DNA from: Nostoc sp. LPT
Lineage (GTDB): Bacteria; Cyanobacteriota; Cyanobacteriia; Cyanobacteriales; Nostocaceae
DNA length: 64,000 nucleotides
Reading direction: 5' to 3'
NCBI RefSeq assembly: GCF_017115165.1
Contig: NZ_JABXKF010000063.1
Coordinates: 1-64,000, forward strand
Below, one piece after another: positions 45,879 through 54,377 of this stretch. The position numbers were made by a program, and so were the translations under genes. Below the pieces are notes generated by a model. It had not been told where the DNA came from. It ran no database searches and saw only the letters and a list, made by a program, of their open reading frames with translations. The number at the start of each line of letters is the position of its first letter. The stretch's first letter is position 1.

Positions 45879-46772
45879 ATGGTCACAATTCCAGTAATTG
45901 ATTTTACTAATTTTACTAAGGGCAACGCAATAAATCGACAAGCTGTCATCAAACAAATCTATGAAGCTTGTCATGAAATTGGCTTCGTCTACTTGCAAAA
46001 TTCGGGAATATCAAAAGACCTAATCAAACAAGTATTCACTCACAGCAAATCTTTTTTCAATTTACCTTTAGAAGTTAAGCAAAAGCAAGCTTGGAGTGAT
46101 GAATTTAGTAATATGGGTTACGTTGGGATTGAGAGAGAACGTCTTGACCCCAATCAACCAGGCGACTTAAAAGAGGCGTTTAATGTAAACAAACAAGCGG
46201 TTACAGAGATAGATGCTTCTATTGTCAGCTTCTATGATAATTGCACAGAACTTGCTAACACGATATTACAAGCTTATGCATTGGCATTAGAATTGCCAGA
46301 AGATTTTTTTACTATAAGACATAATCAACAAAATCATACCTTGCGCTTACTCCACTATCCGCCATTGCAGACACCACCAAAACCCGGACAAGTGCGTGCT
46401 GGTGAACATTCCGATTATGGCAGTATTACCTTACTTTTGCAAGATGACGTTGGCGGGTTGGAAGTACAGACAGCATCTGGAGAGTGGATTGTCACGCCTG
46501 CAATTCCTGATACTGTAATAGTCAATACTGGCGATTTAATGCAACGGTGGACAAATCATCGATTTTGCTCAACTAAGCATCGAGTGATGATTCCCAGTGA
46601 TAACAGGATGAACCAATCCCGGTATTCTATCGCTTTTTTCTGTCATCCTAATGATGATACAGAAATTGCTTGTTTGGAGACTTGCCAGAAAGAACAATCG
46701 TCTATCTATCCCCCTATCCTTGCGGGAGAATATCTTTTAAGCCGTTTACAAGCAACTTATGGTAATTCGTAA
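45879..46772 (+). CDS. Isopenicillin-N-synthase-like 2OG-Fe(II) dioxygenase
   Basis: 297 residues from the ATG at 45879, which begins the family sequence MVTIPVIDFTNFTKG. It has the DIOX_N domain, then the iron triad H-x-D in AGEHSDYGSITLL (~175) and the distal His in STKHRVMIP (~231), with the 2-oxoglutarate arginine in RYSIAFF. Such enzymes oxidise small molecules (amino acids, hormones, secondary metabolites). The substrate is unknown. It lies 4 bases after the phosphatase gene. Confidence 0.9.
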   Translation: MVTIPVIDFTNFTKGNAINRQAVIKQIYEACHEIGFVYLQNSGISKDLIKQVFTHSKSFFNLPLEVKQKQAWSDEFSNMGYVGIERERLDPNQPGDLKEAFNVNKQAVTEIDASIVSFYDNCTELANTILQAYALALELPEDFFTIRHNQQNHTLRLLHYPPLQTPPKPGQVRAGEHSDYGSITLLLQDDVGGLEVQTASGEWIVTPAIPDTVIVNTGDLMQRWTNHRFCSTKHRVMIPSDNRMNQSRYSIAFFCHPNDDTEIACLETCQKEQSSIYPPILAGEYLLSRLQATYGNS

Positions 46773-46825
46773 TATTTCGACTGCGCTCAATACAAGTTCG
46801 TAATTCGTAATTTCTGGACTTTAGA

Positions 46826-48934
46826 CTAGTTCGCAGTGCGAAACTCCACTTCCTGCCAGCCTTTAATAGCGCCAACAATAAAAGCACCTGCTGGGTTATC
46901 AATAGCTTTCTCAAACGCAGCTAAACCACCTTCTTTAACAGCATTTATTACTCGTTTTTTCAAGGTTGGGTTGCTTTCAATTCGATTTATGGCTTCTGCT
47001 GCTACTACCATTTGCTGTGATGTAGTAGTGGTCGGGTAAGTTTGCTCTAATTGTTTTAGCAATAGCTGAATCTCGGCAGCAGCTTCAGCAAGACTTTGGG
47101 GCTGTCCAGCAGCGTAGTAATTACCTTGGATATAATCGCGTTCAATGCGTTCGTTATAGTTGCCGCCACCTGTGTTGATATTGCGATCGCCAGACATTGT
47201 TGTATCTCCTTGAAATACTCGGTTGCCTTCACCTTGAACGTTGTTGACGTTGCCGCCAACTAAACCATCAATTGAAAATCCACCAGGGTTATTAGTCATA
47301 GTACCTACCTGTTCTACATTTGAATAAAAACTAGGGCGTTGTAGCGCCTGATTAACAAAATTTTCTAAACTACGAATTCTGCTATCTTTTTCTTCTAGTA
47401 GTAATTTAATCTCCCGCTCCGGCAAGCCTTTTATCTCATTGTAAGTATCGAAATACTCTGCACTCAGATGGGATTTATCAGCCGCGATCGCTGTTTTGGC
47501 ACGAAGCAGAAACTTATCCTGTCCCCGTTTTTCTATCGCCACAATTTCTAATTCAGCATCTGGATGATTTTCTGCTAACTGCTTAAAGGAAATTGCGATC
47601 GCTCTTGGGTCAACTTCTTGGTTGTGGTAAAGGTCAAGGGTGTCAAATATTGGTTGAATAAAATCCCCAAACTCCCCATCTGCAAAAACCTCTTTATTAT
47701 TATCAGGTTTGCGAAGTGGATCAGGGTTCTCTTTAGTGGGCAGTCGCATATAAACGTATTCACACCGCACCCCATCAAACTTTGTATCAGTGGTAATGCC
47801 CCAATCTTGAATGTATGCCCCGGTGAGAGTAGCGCCTGTGAAATCCGTTCCATTAAGTTGTGCTTGGACTAGCTTTGCCCTGCATAGATTGGTATTTTGT
47901 AAATTCGCTTGACTGAGGTTTGCACCAATAAAACTGGCATCCACCAAATTCGCTCCTTTGAAGTTGACACCGCGCAGGTCTTGGCGGTCAAAATTCTTAT
48001 CCTGTCCCTGTCCTGTAACCAACACATGGCGCACTTGTGCCTTTTGAAGGTAAGTTTTCTCAGCACAAACACGGTTGAGCATTTTTGCTTGATAGAAACA
48101 GGTACGAGTAAGAAGAGCATCTCGGAAATCTGTACTTTTGAGTGTTGCAAATGTAAAATCAGCATTGGTCAAATTTGCACCACAAAAACTTGTGCTTCTT
48201 TTAGCACAGAGATTAACAGCTATTTTTTTTAGCAGTGAATATTTTTCATCTTCAGCAAATGCTTTCTCACCAAGATAAGTGCCAAGAGCAACCATAGATA
48301 AAGCTATAAAACTAGCTAGAGGTGCAGTTACAATAAATTCTTCCTTATCAAAACCTGTAGGTAAAACTCCAAGTACAGAACCAAACAAAGCCATGACTAC
48401 AGCCAACACCGTAGTTTGAGTCACAGTGATAACCTTAGTCATAACTACGGCTTCAGCAAATACTATAGCCCCAGCTATAGCTCCAGCCATACTCAAAGTT
48501 CCAAATACCAATTCAACTATCAACACTTCTAGATTTTCTGAACTAATAGCGACAGTGAAGAGCATCAAAATACTAGAGATAACAGCTATAATTCCTATTG
48601 CTGCTCTTAAACCTTGGTAGATAGTGACAACAGAGAAGGCAATTAACGTCAGCAAGATAACCATACGCGATAAAATGCCTAAATGAGCTATGGTTAAGCC
48701 GGCGTAAGTGTAAACAAATCCTGACATTGTTGATAGAAGTAATGCGACAATTGCCAAACTAATTACCCAACAGCGCTGCAATCCAGCTTCAGCATGATCG
48801 AAGTTAGCACCAATGAGAATGGCTTTAGAAAAATCTACACCTCTAATGTCAGCGTAACTAAAGTTTGCACCAGTAAGATTTTGGTTTTTAAAAGATTTGC
48901 CTTGAAGTTGAACGCGGTAGAAGTTGTGAGACAT
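46826..48934 (-). CDS. Pentapeptide-repeat protein with a transmembrane core and glycine/asparagine-rich domain
   Basis: A 702-residue protein. A short pentapeptide block opens it (LTGANFSYADIRGVDFSKAI, ~20-45). Seven or so transmembrane helices follow (~58-220), then a second pentapeptide solenoid (ANLTNADFTFATLKSTDF, and LVDASFIGANLSQANL, ~255-390). Next is an alpha/beta domain (~430-520) and an Asn/Gly-rich stretch (GGNVNNVQGEGNRVFQGD) that may form a beta-solenoid. The last ~80 residues (QSLAEAAAEIQLLLKQLEQT onward) are a helical module seen at the end of many cyanobacterial signalling or repeat proteins. The function is unknown; a membrane scaffold is likely. Confidence 0.85.
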   Translation of the reverse strand: MSHNFYRVQLQGKSFKNQNLTGANFSYADIRGVDFSKAILIGANFDHAEAGLQRCWVISLAIVALLLSTMSGFVYTYAGLTIAHLGILSRMVILLTLIAFSVVTIYQGLRAAIGIIAVISSILMLFTVAISSENLEVLIVELVFGTLSMAGAIAGAIVFAEAVVMTKVITVTQTTVLAVVMALFGSVLGVLPTGFDKEEFIVTAPLASFIALSMVALGTYLGEKAFAEDEKYSLLKKIAVNLCAKRSTSFCGANLTNADFTFATLKSTDFRDALLTRTCFYQAKMLNRVCAEKTYLQKAQVRHVLVTGQGQDKNFDRQDLRGVNFKGANLVDASFIGANLSQANLQNTNLCRAKLVQAQLNGTDFTGATLTGAYIQDWGITTDTKFDGVRCEYVYMRLPTKENPDPLRKPDNNKEVFADGEFGDFIQPIFDTLDLYHNQEVDPRAIAISFKQLAENHPDAELEIVAIEKRGQDKFLLRAKTAIAADKSHLSAEYFDTYNEIKGLPEREIKLLLEEKDSRIRSLENFVNQALQRPSFYSNVEQVGTMTNNPGGFSIDGLVGGNVNNVQGEGNRVFQGDTTMSGDRNINTGGGNYNERIERDYIQGNYYAAGQPQSLAEAAAEIQLLLKQLEQTYPTTTTSQQMVVAAEAINRIESNPTLKKRVINAVKEGGLAAFEKAIDNPAGAFIVGAIKGWQEVEFRTAN

Positions 48935-49085
48935 AAATTATAATAGTAAATCTAAAGTAGGTATCAACGCTTGGAAAGAAATAAACATCACAATCCTGTA
49001 CCTGTAAATAATGTTAAAATCTTTTCTTATCTGGCAATTTTTATAGAAAAAGGCTTTACTATTTTTTATTTATTTAATGATTGTG

Positions 49086-50072
49086 TCATCTAGAACGTTG
49101 ATTATTATGTCTTCTCTTATGTTGATTTGCAAAATACTTTAAAAGTGCTGTGCGGAAAGCTACAATCTTAAGACGACGAGGACCTCTCTCAATTGCAATC
49201 TTTGGTTCCTGTTCAATTTTTTTGATAATTTCAGCAGCACGTTGACGGGTATTCTGGTCTGGACTATTTTTATAGTTATCTAATATCTTTTTAGAGTATT
49301 CGCTGTTGTAAAGAATAGTTGCTGCTAAAGTGCGAATTTTTGGATTTTTATTATCAAGATTTTCAGCTATAGAATCAAATAAAATTTCATCATTGACTTC
49401 TCCTCTATTTATCTCTAGATTAGTAATTATGATAGATAAAACGAAAATACGAAAGCTTTGATTGTCTTCTTTTAGAGCATTAGCCAATGATTTAGTGTAT
49501 CTTTCATCATGGGTATAAATTTCATAACTAGTTAGAACTTCTATTGCATTATTGCGAATAGTTATGTCATTGTTTTTAAGGGCTGCAAGGAAAGCTGCTG
49601 GCAAGGCTTTTAGAGCCATTTCTGTAAGAACGTCTTTCGCCACAGCCCTAGTGTTTTCATTTTGACTACTAAGATTTGCAAGGAGAGTGGGTACGTCGTT
49701 TAAACTATAATTACAAGCAACCAAAGCTTCACGCCATGCTGCAAGCTTTTCTTTTTCTTCTTCAGTAACGCTCCCTGTAAATTCTTCATCATCCAATTCC
49801 AATATATGTTGAAATTTATAAATTTCTTGATTAAACTCATTAATCTTTCTACGTTCTGCGTCAGTACACTTCAATGTTTCTTCATTATTTTTATTTAAAA
49901 CGATATGAGCATTTCCTAAATTCATGCCAACTACCAAGTAGATTATAATAGTCAATACAGCGCAGTAGTAATTTTTCCAGTGTGTTAACATAATTGAATT
50001 TAAAATTTTTAAAGTTAGTATTAATGAATTTTTACTTTGGAAATTAGTATAGTTGAAATTTGGAGAATCCAA
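49086..50072 (-). CDS. Exported HEAT-repeat protein
   Basis: Up to 328 residues. A hydrophobic segment (YYCAVLTIIIYLVVGMNLG) follows the second in-frame ATG (49991), so the real start may be there, making it a signal peptide or anchor. After a charged region come HEAT-like helical pairs: ENTRAVAKDVLTEMALKALP, DITIRNNAIEVLTSY, NPKIRTLAATILYNSEYSKK and QNTRQRAAEIIKKIEQ. It is a protein-binding scaffold with no predicted enzyme activity. A strongly AT-rich gene. Confidence 0.8.
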   Translation of the reverse strand: MDSPNFNYTNFQSKNSLILTLKILNSIMLTHWKNYYCAVLTIIIYLVVGMNLGNAHIVLNKNNEETLKCTDAERRKINEFNQEIYKFQHILELDDEEFTGSVTEEEKEKLAAWREALVACNYSLNDVPTLLANLSSQNENTRAVAKDVLTEMALKALPAAFLAALKNNDITIRNNAIEVLTSYEIYTHDERYTKSLANALKEDNQSFRIFVLSIIITNLEINRGEVNDEILFDSIAENLDNKNPKIRTLAATILYNSEYSKKILDNYKNSPDQNTRQRAAEIIKKIEQEPKIAIERGPRRLKIVAFRTALLKYFANQHKRRHNNQRSR

Positions 50073-50687
50073 CTTTTTCTTTAGTGAGTAAAGATTAATC
50101 CATTAAAGTAAGCTCTGGCATTGAGCAATCGTAAAACACAAGCTTTAGCTAAAAGACCACGAGAAATAAACATCATTTGCGCCCTCTCAATGGTTAAAGC
50201 CAGAGTTACGATCACACCCGTTGTTAGTGACTCCATGTACTACCTCAGGAATGCAACATCACATTTTACTGATATTACACGCTTTCTTTTATAGATTCCG
50301 CAATTGGGGCAAAATTTGGAGTTACATATAATTCACTTTTTGCGGAAATAACTGCTTCCGCCTTCCCTGGATCAACTTCCGCCTTCACGTTTGAGTGTTT
50401 CGCGCAGTCTGTATCAAATTCCGCTTTCCCTGGATCAAATTCTGCCTTCACGTTTGGGTGTTTCGCGCACTCTGTATCAAATTCCGCCTTCCCTGGATCA
50501 AATCCCGCCTTCACGTTTGAGTGTTTCGCGCACTCTGTATCAAATTCCGCTCTGACGTTATCAGAAGTAGCTGGAAATTACTTAAATTTTAGGTTTTTAA
50601 ATAAAAACCAATAATTTTACGTATGACAACCTTTGAAACAATTGTCCACTATAGAGTTATGGGAAATTTGAAAAATGGGTAACAATT
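50073..50687. other. Intergenic region dominated by a 63-bp repeat array
   Basis: The central part is the array at 50357-50545. It produces a spurious minus-strand frame with the period KAEFDPGKAEFDTDCAKHSN. The flanks are AT-rich, without a gene. Confidence 0.6.
50357..50545. repeat. Three tandem 63-bp units, each three 21-bp subunits
   Basis: The units run 50357-50419, 50420-50482 and 50483-50545 and are over 90% alike. Each consists of three 21-bp parts beginning TCCGCCTTCCCTGG, TCTGCCTTCACG and TTCGCGCACTCTG, of which the first two start alike. The higher-order repeat thus retains the 21-bp period found in the other arrays of this window. Confidence 0.95.
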
Positions 50688-51071
50688 ATGGCAAGACCAA
50701 AACGTAATTCACGTATTCTTAGCAAATCTGAAACACGTCTAGCAAGCATTAAATCTATCAATTCAAGTCTAGATGTCGGAGAGGGATTGTCAGTCAAAGA
50801 TTATACTGGAAAAATCGAAAGCCTGCGACAATCTCTAGAAGCATACAATACTACCCTCTCCACTATTGATGTTTTACTAACCCAGATCCTTGAAAATGAG
50901 CAAGATTTAGCAGATTATTCTGAGAAAATTTTGCGTGGTATTGCTTATAAATTTGGTAAGAATAGCTATGAGTATCAGATGGCTGGAGGTATTCGTAAAA
51001 GCGATCGCAAGCGTAATGTGCGTAAAAACGTGGTTTCTGCTGTCGGTGAACGCGCATTTACTGGTTCTTGA
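50688..51071 (+). CDS. Small basic coiled-coil protein, paralogue of the gene at 62036
   Basis: A 127-residue protein. A basic N-terminus (MARPKRNSRILSKSETRLAS), a helical middle (YTGKIESLRQSLEAYNTTLS) and a conserved C-terminal block KFGKNSYEYQMAGGIRKSDR. The gene at 62036-62431 has the same size and the same blocks (KYGKDSAEYEMAGGVRNSDR). The function is unknown; the basic ends suggest nucleic-acid contact. Confidence 0.8.
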   Translation: MARPKRNSRILSKSETRLASIKSINSSLDVGEGLSVKDYTGKIESLRQSLEAYNTTLSTIDVLLTQILENEQDLADYSEKILRGIAYKFGKNSYEYQMAGGIRKSDRKRNVRKNVVSAVGERAFTGS

Positions 51072-51210
51072 CATTACAGCAGTTTTCAGGTAGTTAGACC
51101 ACAATTGAGATGAGGAGGATGAGGGGGATGAGGGAGATAAGGGAGTAGGGCGTGGTGTGGTTCAATTACTTGAAAAACGCTGTAAACCCAATTTTTCGGT
51201 AAATCAAATA

Positions 51211-51303
51211 CAGGACTTACGCAAGATGTGCTTGAAAACCTGATGATTGCGTAGCGGTAATTCATGAATTACCGCTACTTTCGTTATGTTTTGCGTAAAT
51301 CCT
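51211..51303. mobile_element. 93-bp MITE-like element containing a 28-bp perfect palindrome
   Basis: The ends CAGGACTTACGCAA and TTGCGTAAATCCTG are inverted repeats with one mismatch. Inside, 51251-51278 is a perfect 28-bp palindrome (half-site GTAGCGGTAATTCA). No ORF. CAGGACTTACGCA-type ends are common in Nostoc repeats. Confidence 0.7.
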
Positions 51304-51347
51304 GAAATAGAAAAAGAGACTAGCAATTGCTAGTCTCTACATTTAGG

Positions 51348-51626
51348 TTATTGCATAAGAATCTGGCGGATTAAAATGCTCATCACCTTATCTGGGTTCT
51401 CGGTGGGTACTAGTGGACTCCAGTCTCCAACGCTGGCATAACCAATTACTTGTAAATAGTGGATGGTGCTGGTAACAGCTTTGGCAGAACCAATCAATGT
51501 ATGTTTAATCGGTTCTCGCCGGGGTAATGGTTGTCCGGTTGGTTGATGGCTAGTGGATGTATCTAAATTTTCCCCAGACAAAAACTGTTTTAACTTGGAC
51601 TGGGCAGATTCTGGTAATTGTGACAT
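51348..51626 (-). CDS. Small cyanobacterial protein of unknown function
   Basis: A 92-residue protein (MSQLPESAQSKLKQFLSGEN, LPRREPIKHTLIGSAKAVTS, IHYLQVIGYASVGDWSPLV). It has a normal composition and a good frame, and similar short proteins are familiar as conserved hypotheticals in cyanobacteria. It is monocistronic; two hairpins lie 40-140 bases upstream. Confidence 0.7.
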   Translation of the reverse strand: MSQLPESAQSKLKQFLSGENLDTSTSHQPTGQPLPRREPIKHTLIGSAKAVTSTIHYLQVIGYASVGDWSPLVPTENPDKVMSILIRQILMQ

Positions 51627-51663
51627 GATGATATTTATACTCCGATATTGGGGTTTATATAAA

Positions 51664-51765
51664 GGCGATCGCTGTCTTCTTTGCGGGATTTAGCGATCGC
51701 CTTTATCGATCTTGGGGTTTAGATAGGAGCGATGGCTGTCTTCTTTGCGGGATTTGGCCATCGCC
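51664..51765. repeat. Two tandem hairpins with a compensatory change
   Basis: Copy 1 (51664-51701) pairs GGCGATCGCT with AGCGATCGCC; copy 2 (51728-51765) pairs AGCGATGGCT with GGCCATCGCC. The loops share GTCTTCTTTGCGGGATTT. The C-to-G change in the left arm of copy 2 is matched by G-to-C in the right arm, so pairing is kept. They lie upstream of the 51626 start. Function unknown. Confidence 0.75.
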
Positions 51766-52017
51766 TCAATCATATTTTGATAATAATGTATAATTTTATA
51801 CCTGTTAATCAATATTTGAAAAATTTTTATTAATAATTCTCAAGTTTTAACGAAAATAAATTATGTATAATTCTGAATTTATTTATGGAAAAGAAAAAAT
51901 GCAAAGCAACATTAATTCAAGCCCCCGGATTTATCCTGGTCGTGCTTCAATGCGTGAATTTTGAATTTTGAATTTTGAATTTCCTGCAGGGGTTGACCTA
52001 TTCACAATTTGCAAAAT
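51766..52017. other. Intergenic, heptamer TGAATTT repeat before the oxidoreductase
   Basis: AT-rich DNA without a gene. Bases ~51955-51982 are four copies of the heptamer TGAATTT. The start of the next gene follows 35 bases later. Confidence 0.6.
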
Positions 52018-53157
52018 ATGAAAACCTACGACTGGATTGTTGTTGGTGGTGGAATTACAGGTGCTGCACTCTCCTACGAACTAGCGAAGAAAGGTTTTGC
52101 TGTACTTTTGTTGGAGCAATACAACAGACCACAGAATGCAACTCGCTATAGTTATGGTGGGCTGGCCTATTGGTCGGGTACTACACTACTAACTCGGCGA
52201 TTGTGCGAAGAAGCGATCGCACGTTACCATATCCTATCTCAAGAGTTAGACGCTGATATCCAATTTCGGGAATTAGATTTATTACTGACTATTTCAGCCG
52301 ATAGCGACCCAGAAGCAACTGCTGCATCATATAATGATTCTGCCATTCCACCCCGTTTACTCAGTATCCAAGAAGCTTGTGAATTGGAACCGCAGCTAAA
52401 TCGAGAGGCAATATCTGGAGCTTTAACTGTCAAACACGGTCATATTCACCCAGAAAAAACAGCACAAGCTTACATCCAAGCCTTTGAGCGGGCTGGGGGT
52501 GAAATGCAGATTACTCAAGTATTGCAAGTATTGCAAGATGGTGTACAAACTACCACTGCAACTTTCCACAGTGCTAACGTTGTCGTTTGTGCGGGTGGAC
52601 TTAGCCGCCAGCTTCTCAAATCTGCTGGTGTTTCTATCAAGCTGTATTTTACCCACGCAGAAATCATTGAAACCTCACCCGTTGATGTCAGGTTACGCAC
52701 CTTAGTTATGCCAGCGAATCAACAACGGTTTCAACTAGAAGCTGAATCTACTCAAGTTGATGAATTATGGGATGAACTTGGTAATGAGTTAGTACCGCCA
52801 ATTTTAGATGTGGGTGCGATTCAGTTTCAAGATGGTAGTATCCGCATCGGTCAAATTAGCCGTGCGATCGCAGATCCTCAAGCCAAGGTAAACTCAGACG
52901 TAAGCGAAAAATGGTTGCGAAAAAGTGTTGGTCAAATTTTACCAGCATTGGAGAATTTACCAGGGACTTGGTATCACTGCTTAGTTGCATTTAGTAGCAA
53001 TCAACTCCCCTTAATTGGTGCTATCCCCGGATTTAAAGGCGTTCATGTTTTCTCTGGATTTAGCAATCCTTTAGTACTGATACCACCTTTGGCAAAGCGC
53101 TTTGCTAATTTTGCAACTGGCCAGGAAGATGAAATTATTACACAAATGCTAATCTAA
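52018..53157 (+). CDS. DAO-family FAD-dependent amine/amino-acid oxidase
   Basis: 379 residues from the ATG at 52018. The N-terminal FAD site WIVVGGGITGAALSYELAKK is followed by a typical second FAD motif (NVVVCAGGLSRQLL, ~200) and the C-terminal LIGAIPGFKGVHVFSGF with a glycine-rich end. This is the glycine oxidase/D-amino-acid oxidase fold (DadA/ThiO-like). The substrate is undetermined; glycine, sarcosine or another amino acid is likely. No partner gene is adjacent on the same strand except the SnoaL-like gene 430 bases on. Confidence 0.88.
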   Translation: MKTYDWIVVGGGITGAALSYELAKKGFAVLLLEQYNRPQNATRYSYGGLAYWSGTTLLTRRLCEEAIARYHILSQELDADIQFRELDLLLTISADSDPEATAASYNDSAIPPRLLSIQEACELEPQLNREAISGALTVKHGHIHPEKTAQAYIQAFERAGGEMQITQVLQVLQDGVQTTTATFHSANVVVCAGGLSRQLLKSAGVSIKLYFTHAEIIETSPVDVRLRTLVMPANQQRFQLEAESTQVDELWDELGNELVPPILDVGAIQFQDGSIRIGQISRAIADPQAKVNSDVSEKWLRKSVGQILPALENLPGTWYHCLVAFSSNQLPLIGAIPGFKGVHVFSGFSNPLVLIPPLAKRFANFATGQEDEIITQMLI

Positions 53158-53588
53158 AAGCCCCGCAGTTAAAGACATAAATTAAATATTATTGATGCTG
53201 ATACATGAGGTACAGTCAAACTTTGGAGTTATAAAAAATGGATATAATATCATCTTCGCTCATGTTCGCGTAATCAGTTATGATTCCCATAGTCATTGCA
53301 CCCCACACGCCAGGTGCTACCCTGCAGGAACGCTAAGAGCGAACAAGTAGGGCTTTGCCCGCCCAACGCACTGGCTCCCCTTAATCCCCTCCCCGCTCTT
53401 TGGAAGGGGAGACAAAGCACAGCTTTGGCGGGGTGGGGTGATTCGGGTTTAATAAATAATCAAGCGGACATGGTATAACTGCACTGATTTTAATTCAATC
53501 TCATACTTGGTTAATTGACAATTGTGCAGCTTGTCTGTCTAAATAAATAATTAGAGTTCGCCTAATTTTCAACAAAGGAATAGCAGCA
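53158..53588. mobile_element. Intergenic region with degenerate MITE-like inverted repeat (53262-53471)
   Basis: ATGTTCGCGTAATCAGTTAT at 53262 pairs imperfectly with AATAAATAATCAAGCGGACAT ending at 53471. The CATGTCCGC end resembles the element at 43448. The interior has GC-rich palindromic words (AAGGGGAGACAAAGCACAGC) but no gene. Confidence 0.45.
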
Positions 53589-54011
53589 ATGTCTTCCATT
53601 GAGGACAACAAAATAATTGCTCAACGGTGGATTGAACTTATTAGCGAGCATAAGATCGAAGAAATTTGCGAGATAACCGCCCCGACTTGGAAAATGCACG
53701 GTGGTTTACCAGGACTTCCCCTTGGCCCTGAAGGGGTACGCAAACTCTTTGGTTCATTTGGGCCTATCCAGCAGAAATGGACAATTGAAGACGTAATCGC
53801 TGAAGGTAACAAAGTTGTTGTGCGTGCGACTAATACCTGCATCCAGGAGAGTTTCCTTGGCATACCAAGTCGCGGTCGTCAACAGACATTCACTGCTACG
53901 TTCATTCATTATATTACCGATGGCAAGATAATTGAAACCTGGCGAAACGCTGACGATCTTGGACGGGTTCTTCAGCTTGGGGCACGGATTGAACCAGGAG
54001 TATCTAAGTAA
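53589..54011 (+). CDS. SnoaL-like polyketide-cyclase family protein
   Basis: A 140-residue NTF2-fold protein: NKIIAQRWIELISEHKIEEI, then APTWKMHGGLPGLPLGPEGV and the C-terminal ITDGKIIETWRNADDLGRVL, which together are the SnoaL/ester cyclase signature. These enzymes act by acid-base chemistry on polyketides or hydrolyse small esters; many are of unknown role. It is alone. An AAAGGAATAGC ribosome site precedes the ATG. Confidence 0.9.
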   Translation: MSSIEDNKIIAQRWIELISEHKIEEICEITAPTWKMHGGLPGLPLGPEGVRKLFGSFGPIQQKWTIEDVIAEGNKVVVRATNTCIQESFLGIPSRGRQQTFTATFIHYITDGKIIETWRNADDLGRVLQLGARIEPGVSK

Positions 54012-54226
54012 TAGCAGTGTAGGTGGAACATTTTAACCTGACTTAATGATTAAAACTATTATTGTGTTAACCAGCTATCTATTCAGCATCGACAATAATT
54101 TTGCACAAAGATAGCTGTTTTTAACTGTCTAGAATCAAAGATGTTCTTGGCAGAGAAAGATTTTGTTCTTCCATAACGTATTGCATAGATATGAGAATAT
54201 TTATAAAGTTAATAAAGCTTAATATG

Positions 54227-54262
54227 AAAAAGTTTGTTTTTTATTACAAAAACAAACTTTTT
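54227..54262. terminator. 15-bp stem with flanking A and T runs (bidirectional terminator-like)
   Basis: AAAAAGTTTGTTTTT at 54227-54241 pairs perfectly with AAAAACAAACTTTTT at 54248-54262, with a six-base loop. It lies 215 bases after the SnoaL-like gene and 115 bases before urtA and could insulate the two transcripts. Confidence 0.6.
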
Positions 54263-54286
54263 TGTATAAGGCGTCACTTTTTACTA

Positions 54287-54300
54287 GTAAACTATCGCAC
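54287..54300 (+). promoter_or_regulatory. Imperfect NtcA-like site upstream of urtA
   Basis: GTA-AACTATCG-CAC matches the NtcA consensus GTA-N8-TAC except for one base. A TAAAGAT -10-like hexamer lies about 20 bases downstream. Urea transporter genes are NtcA-controlled in Anabaena, so this is a candidate, but the motif is weak. Confidence 0.35.
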
Positions 54301-54377
54301 TAATATCACACTTTAAAGATTGATATTGTCAGCTTTCTATAAGTTGGCTAATTCCTCAACGGAAAATTCATAAAAAG

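Noticed and set aside
50275..50514. 79-residue protein with KAEFDPG repeats
   Set aside because: It is a translation of the 63-bp array with no plausible ribosome site; treated as repeat.
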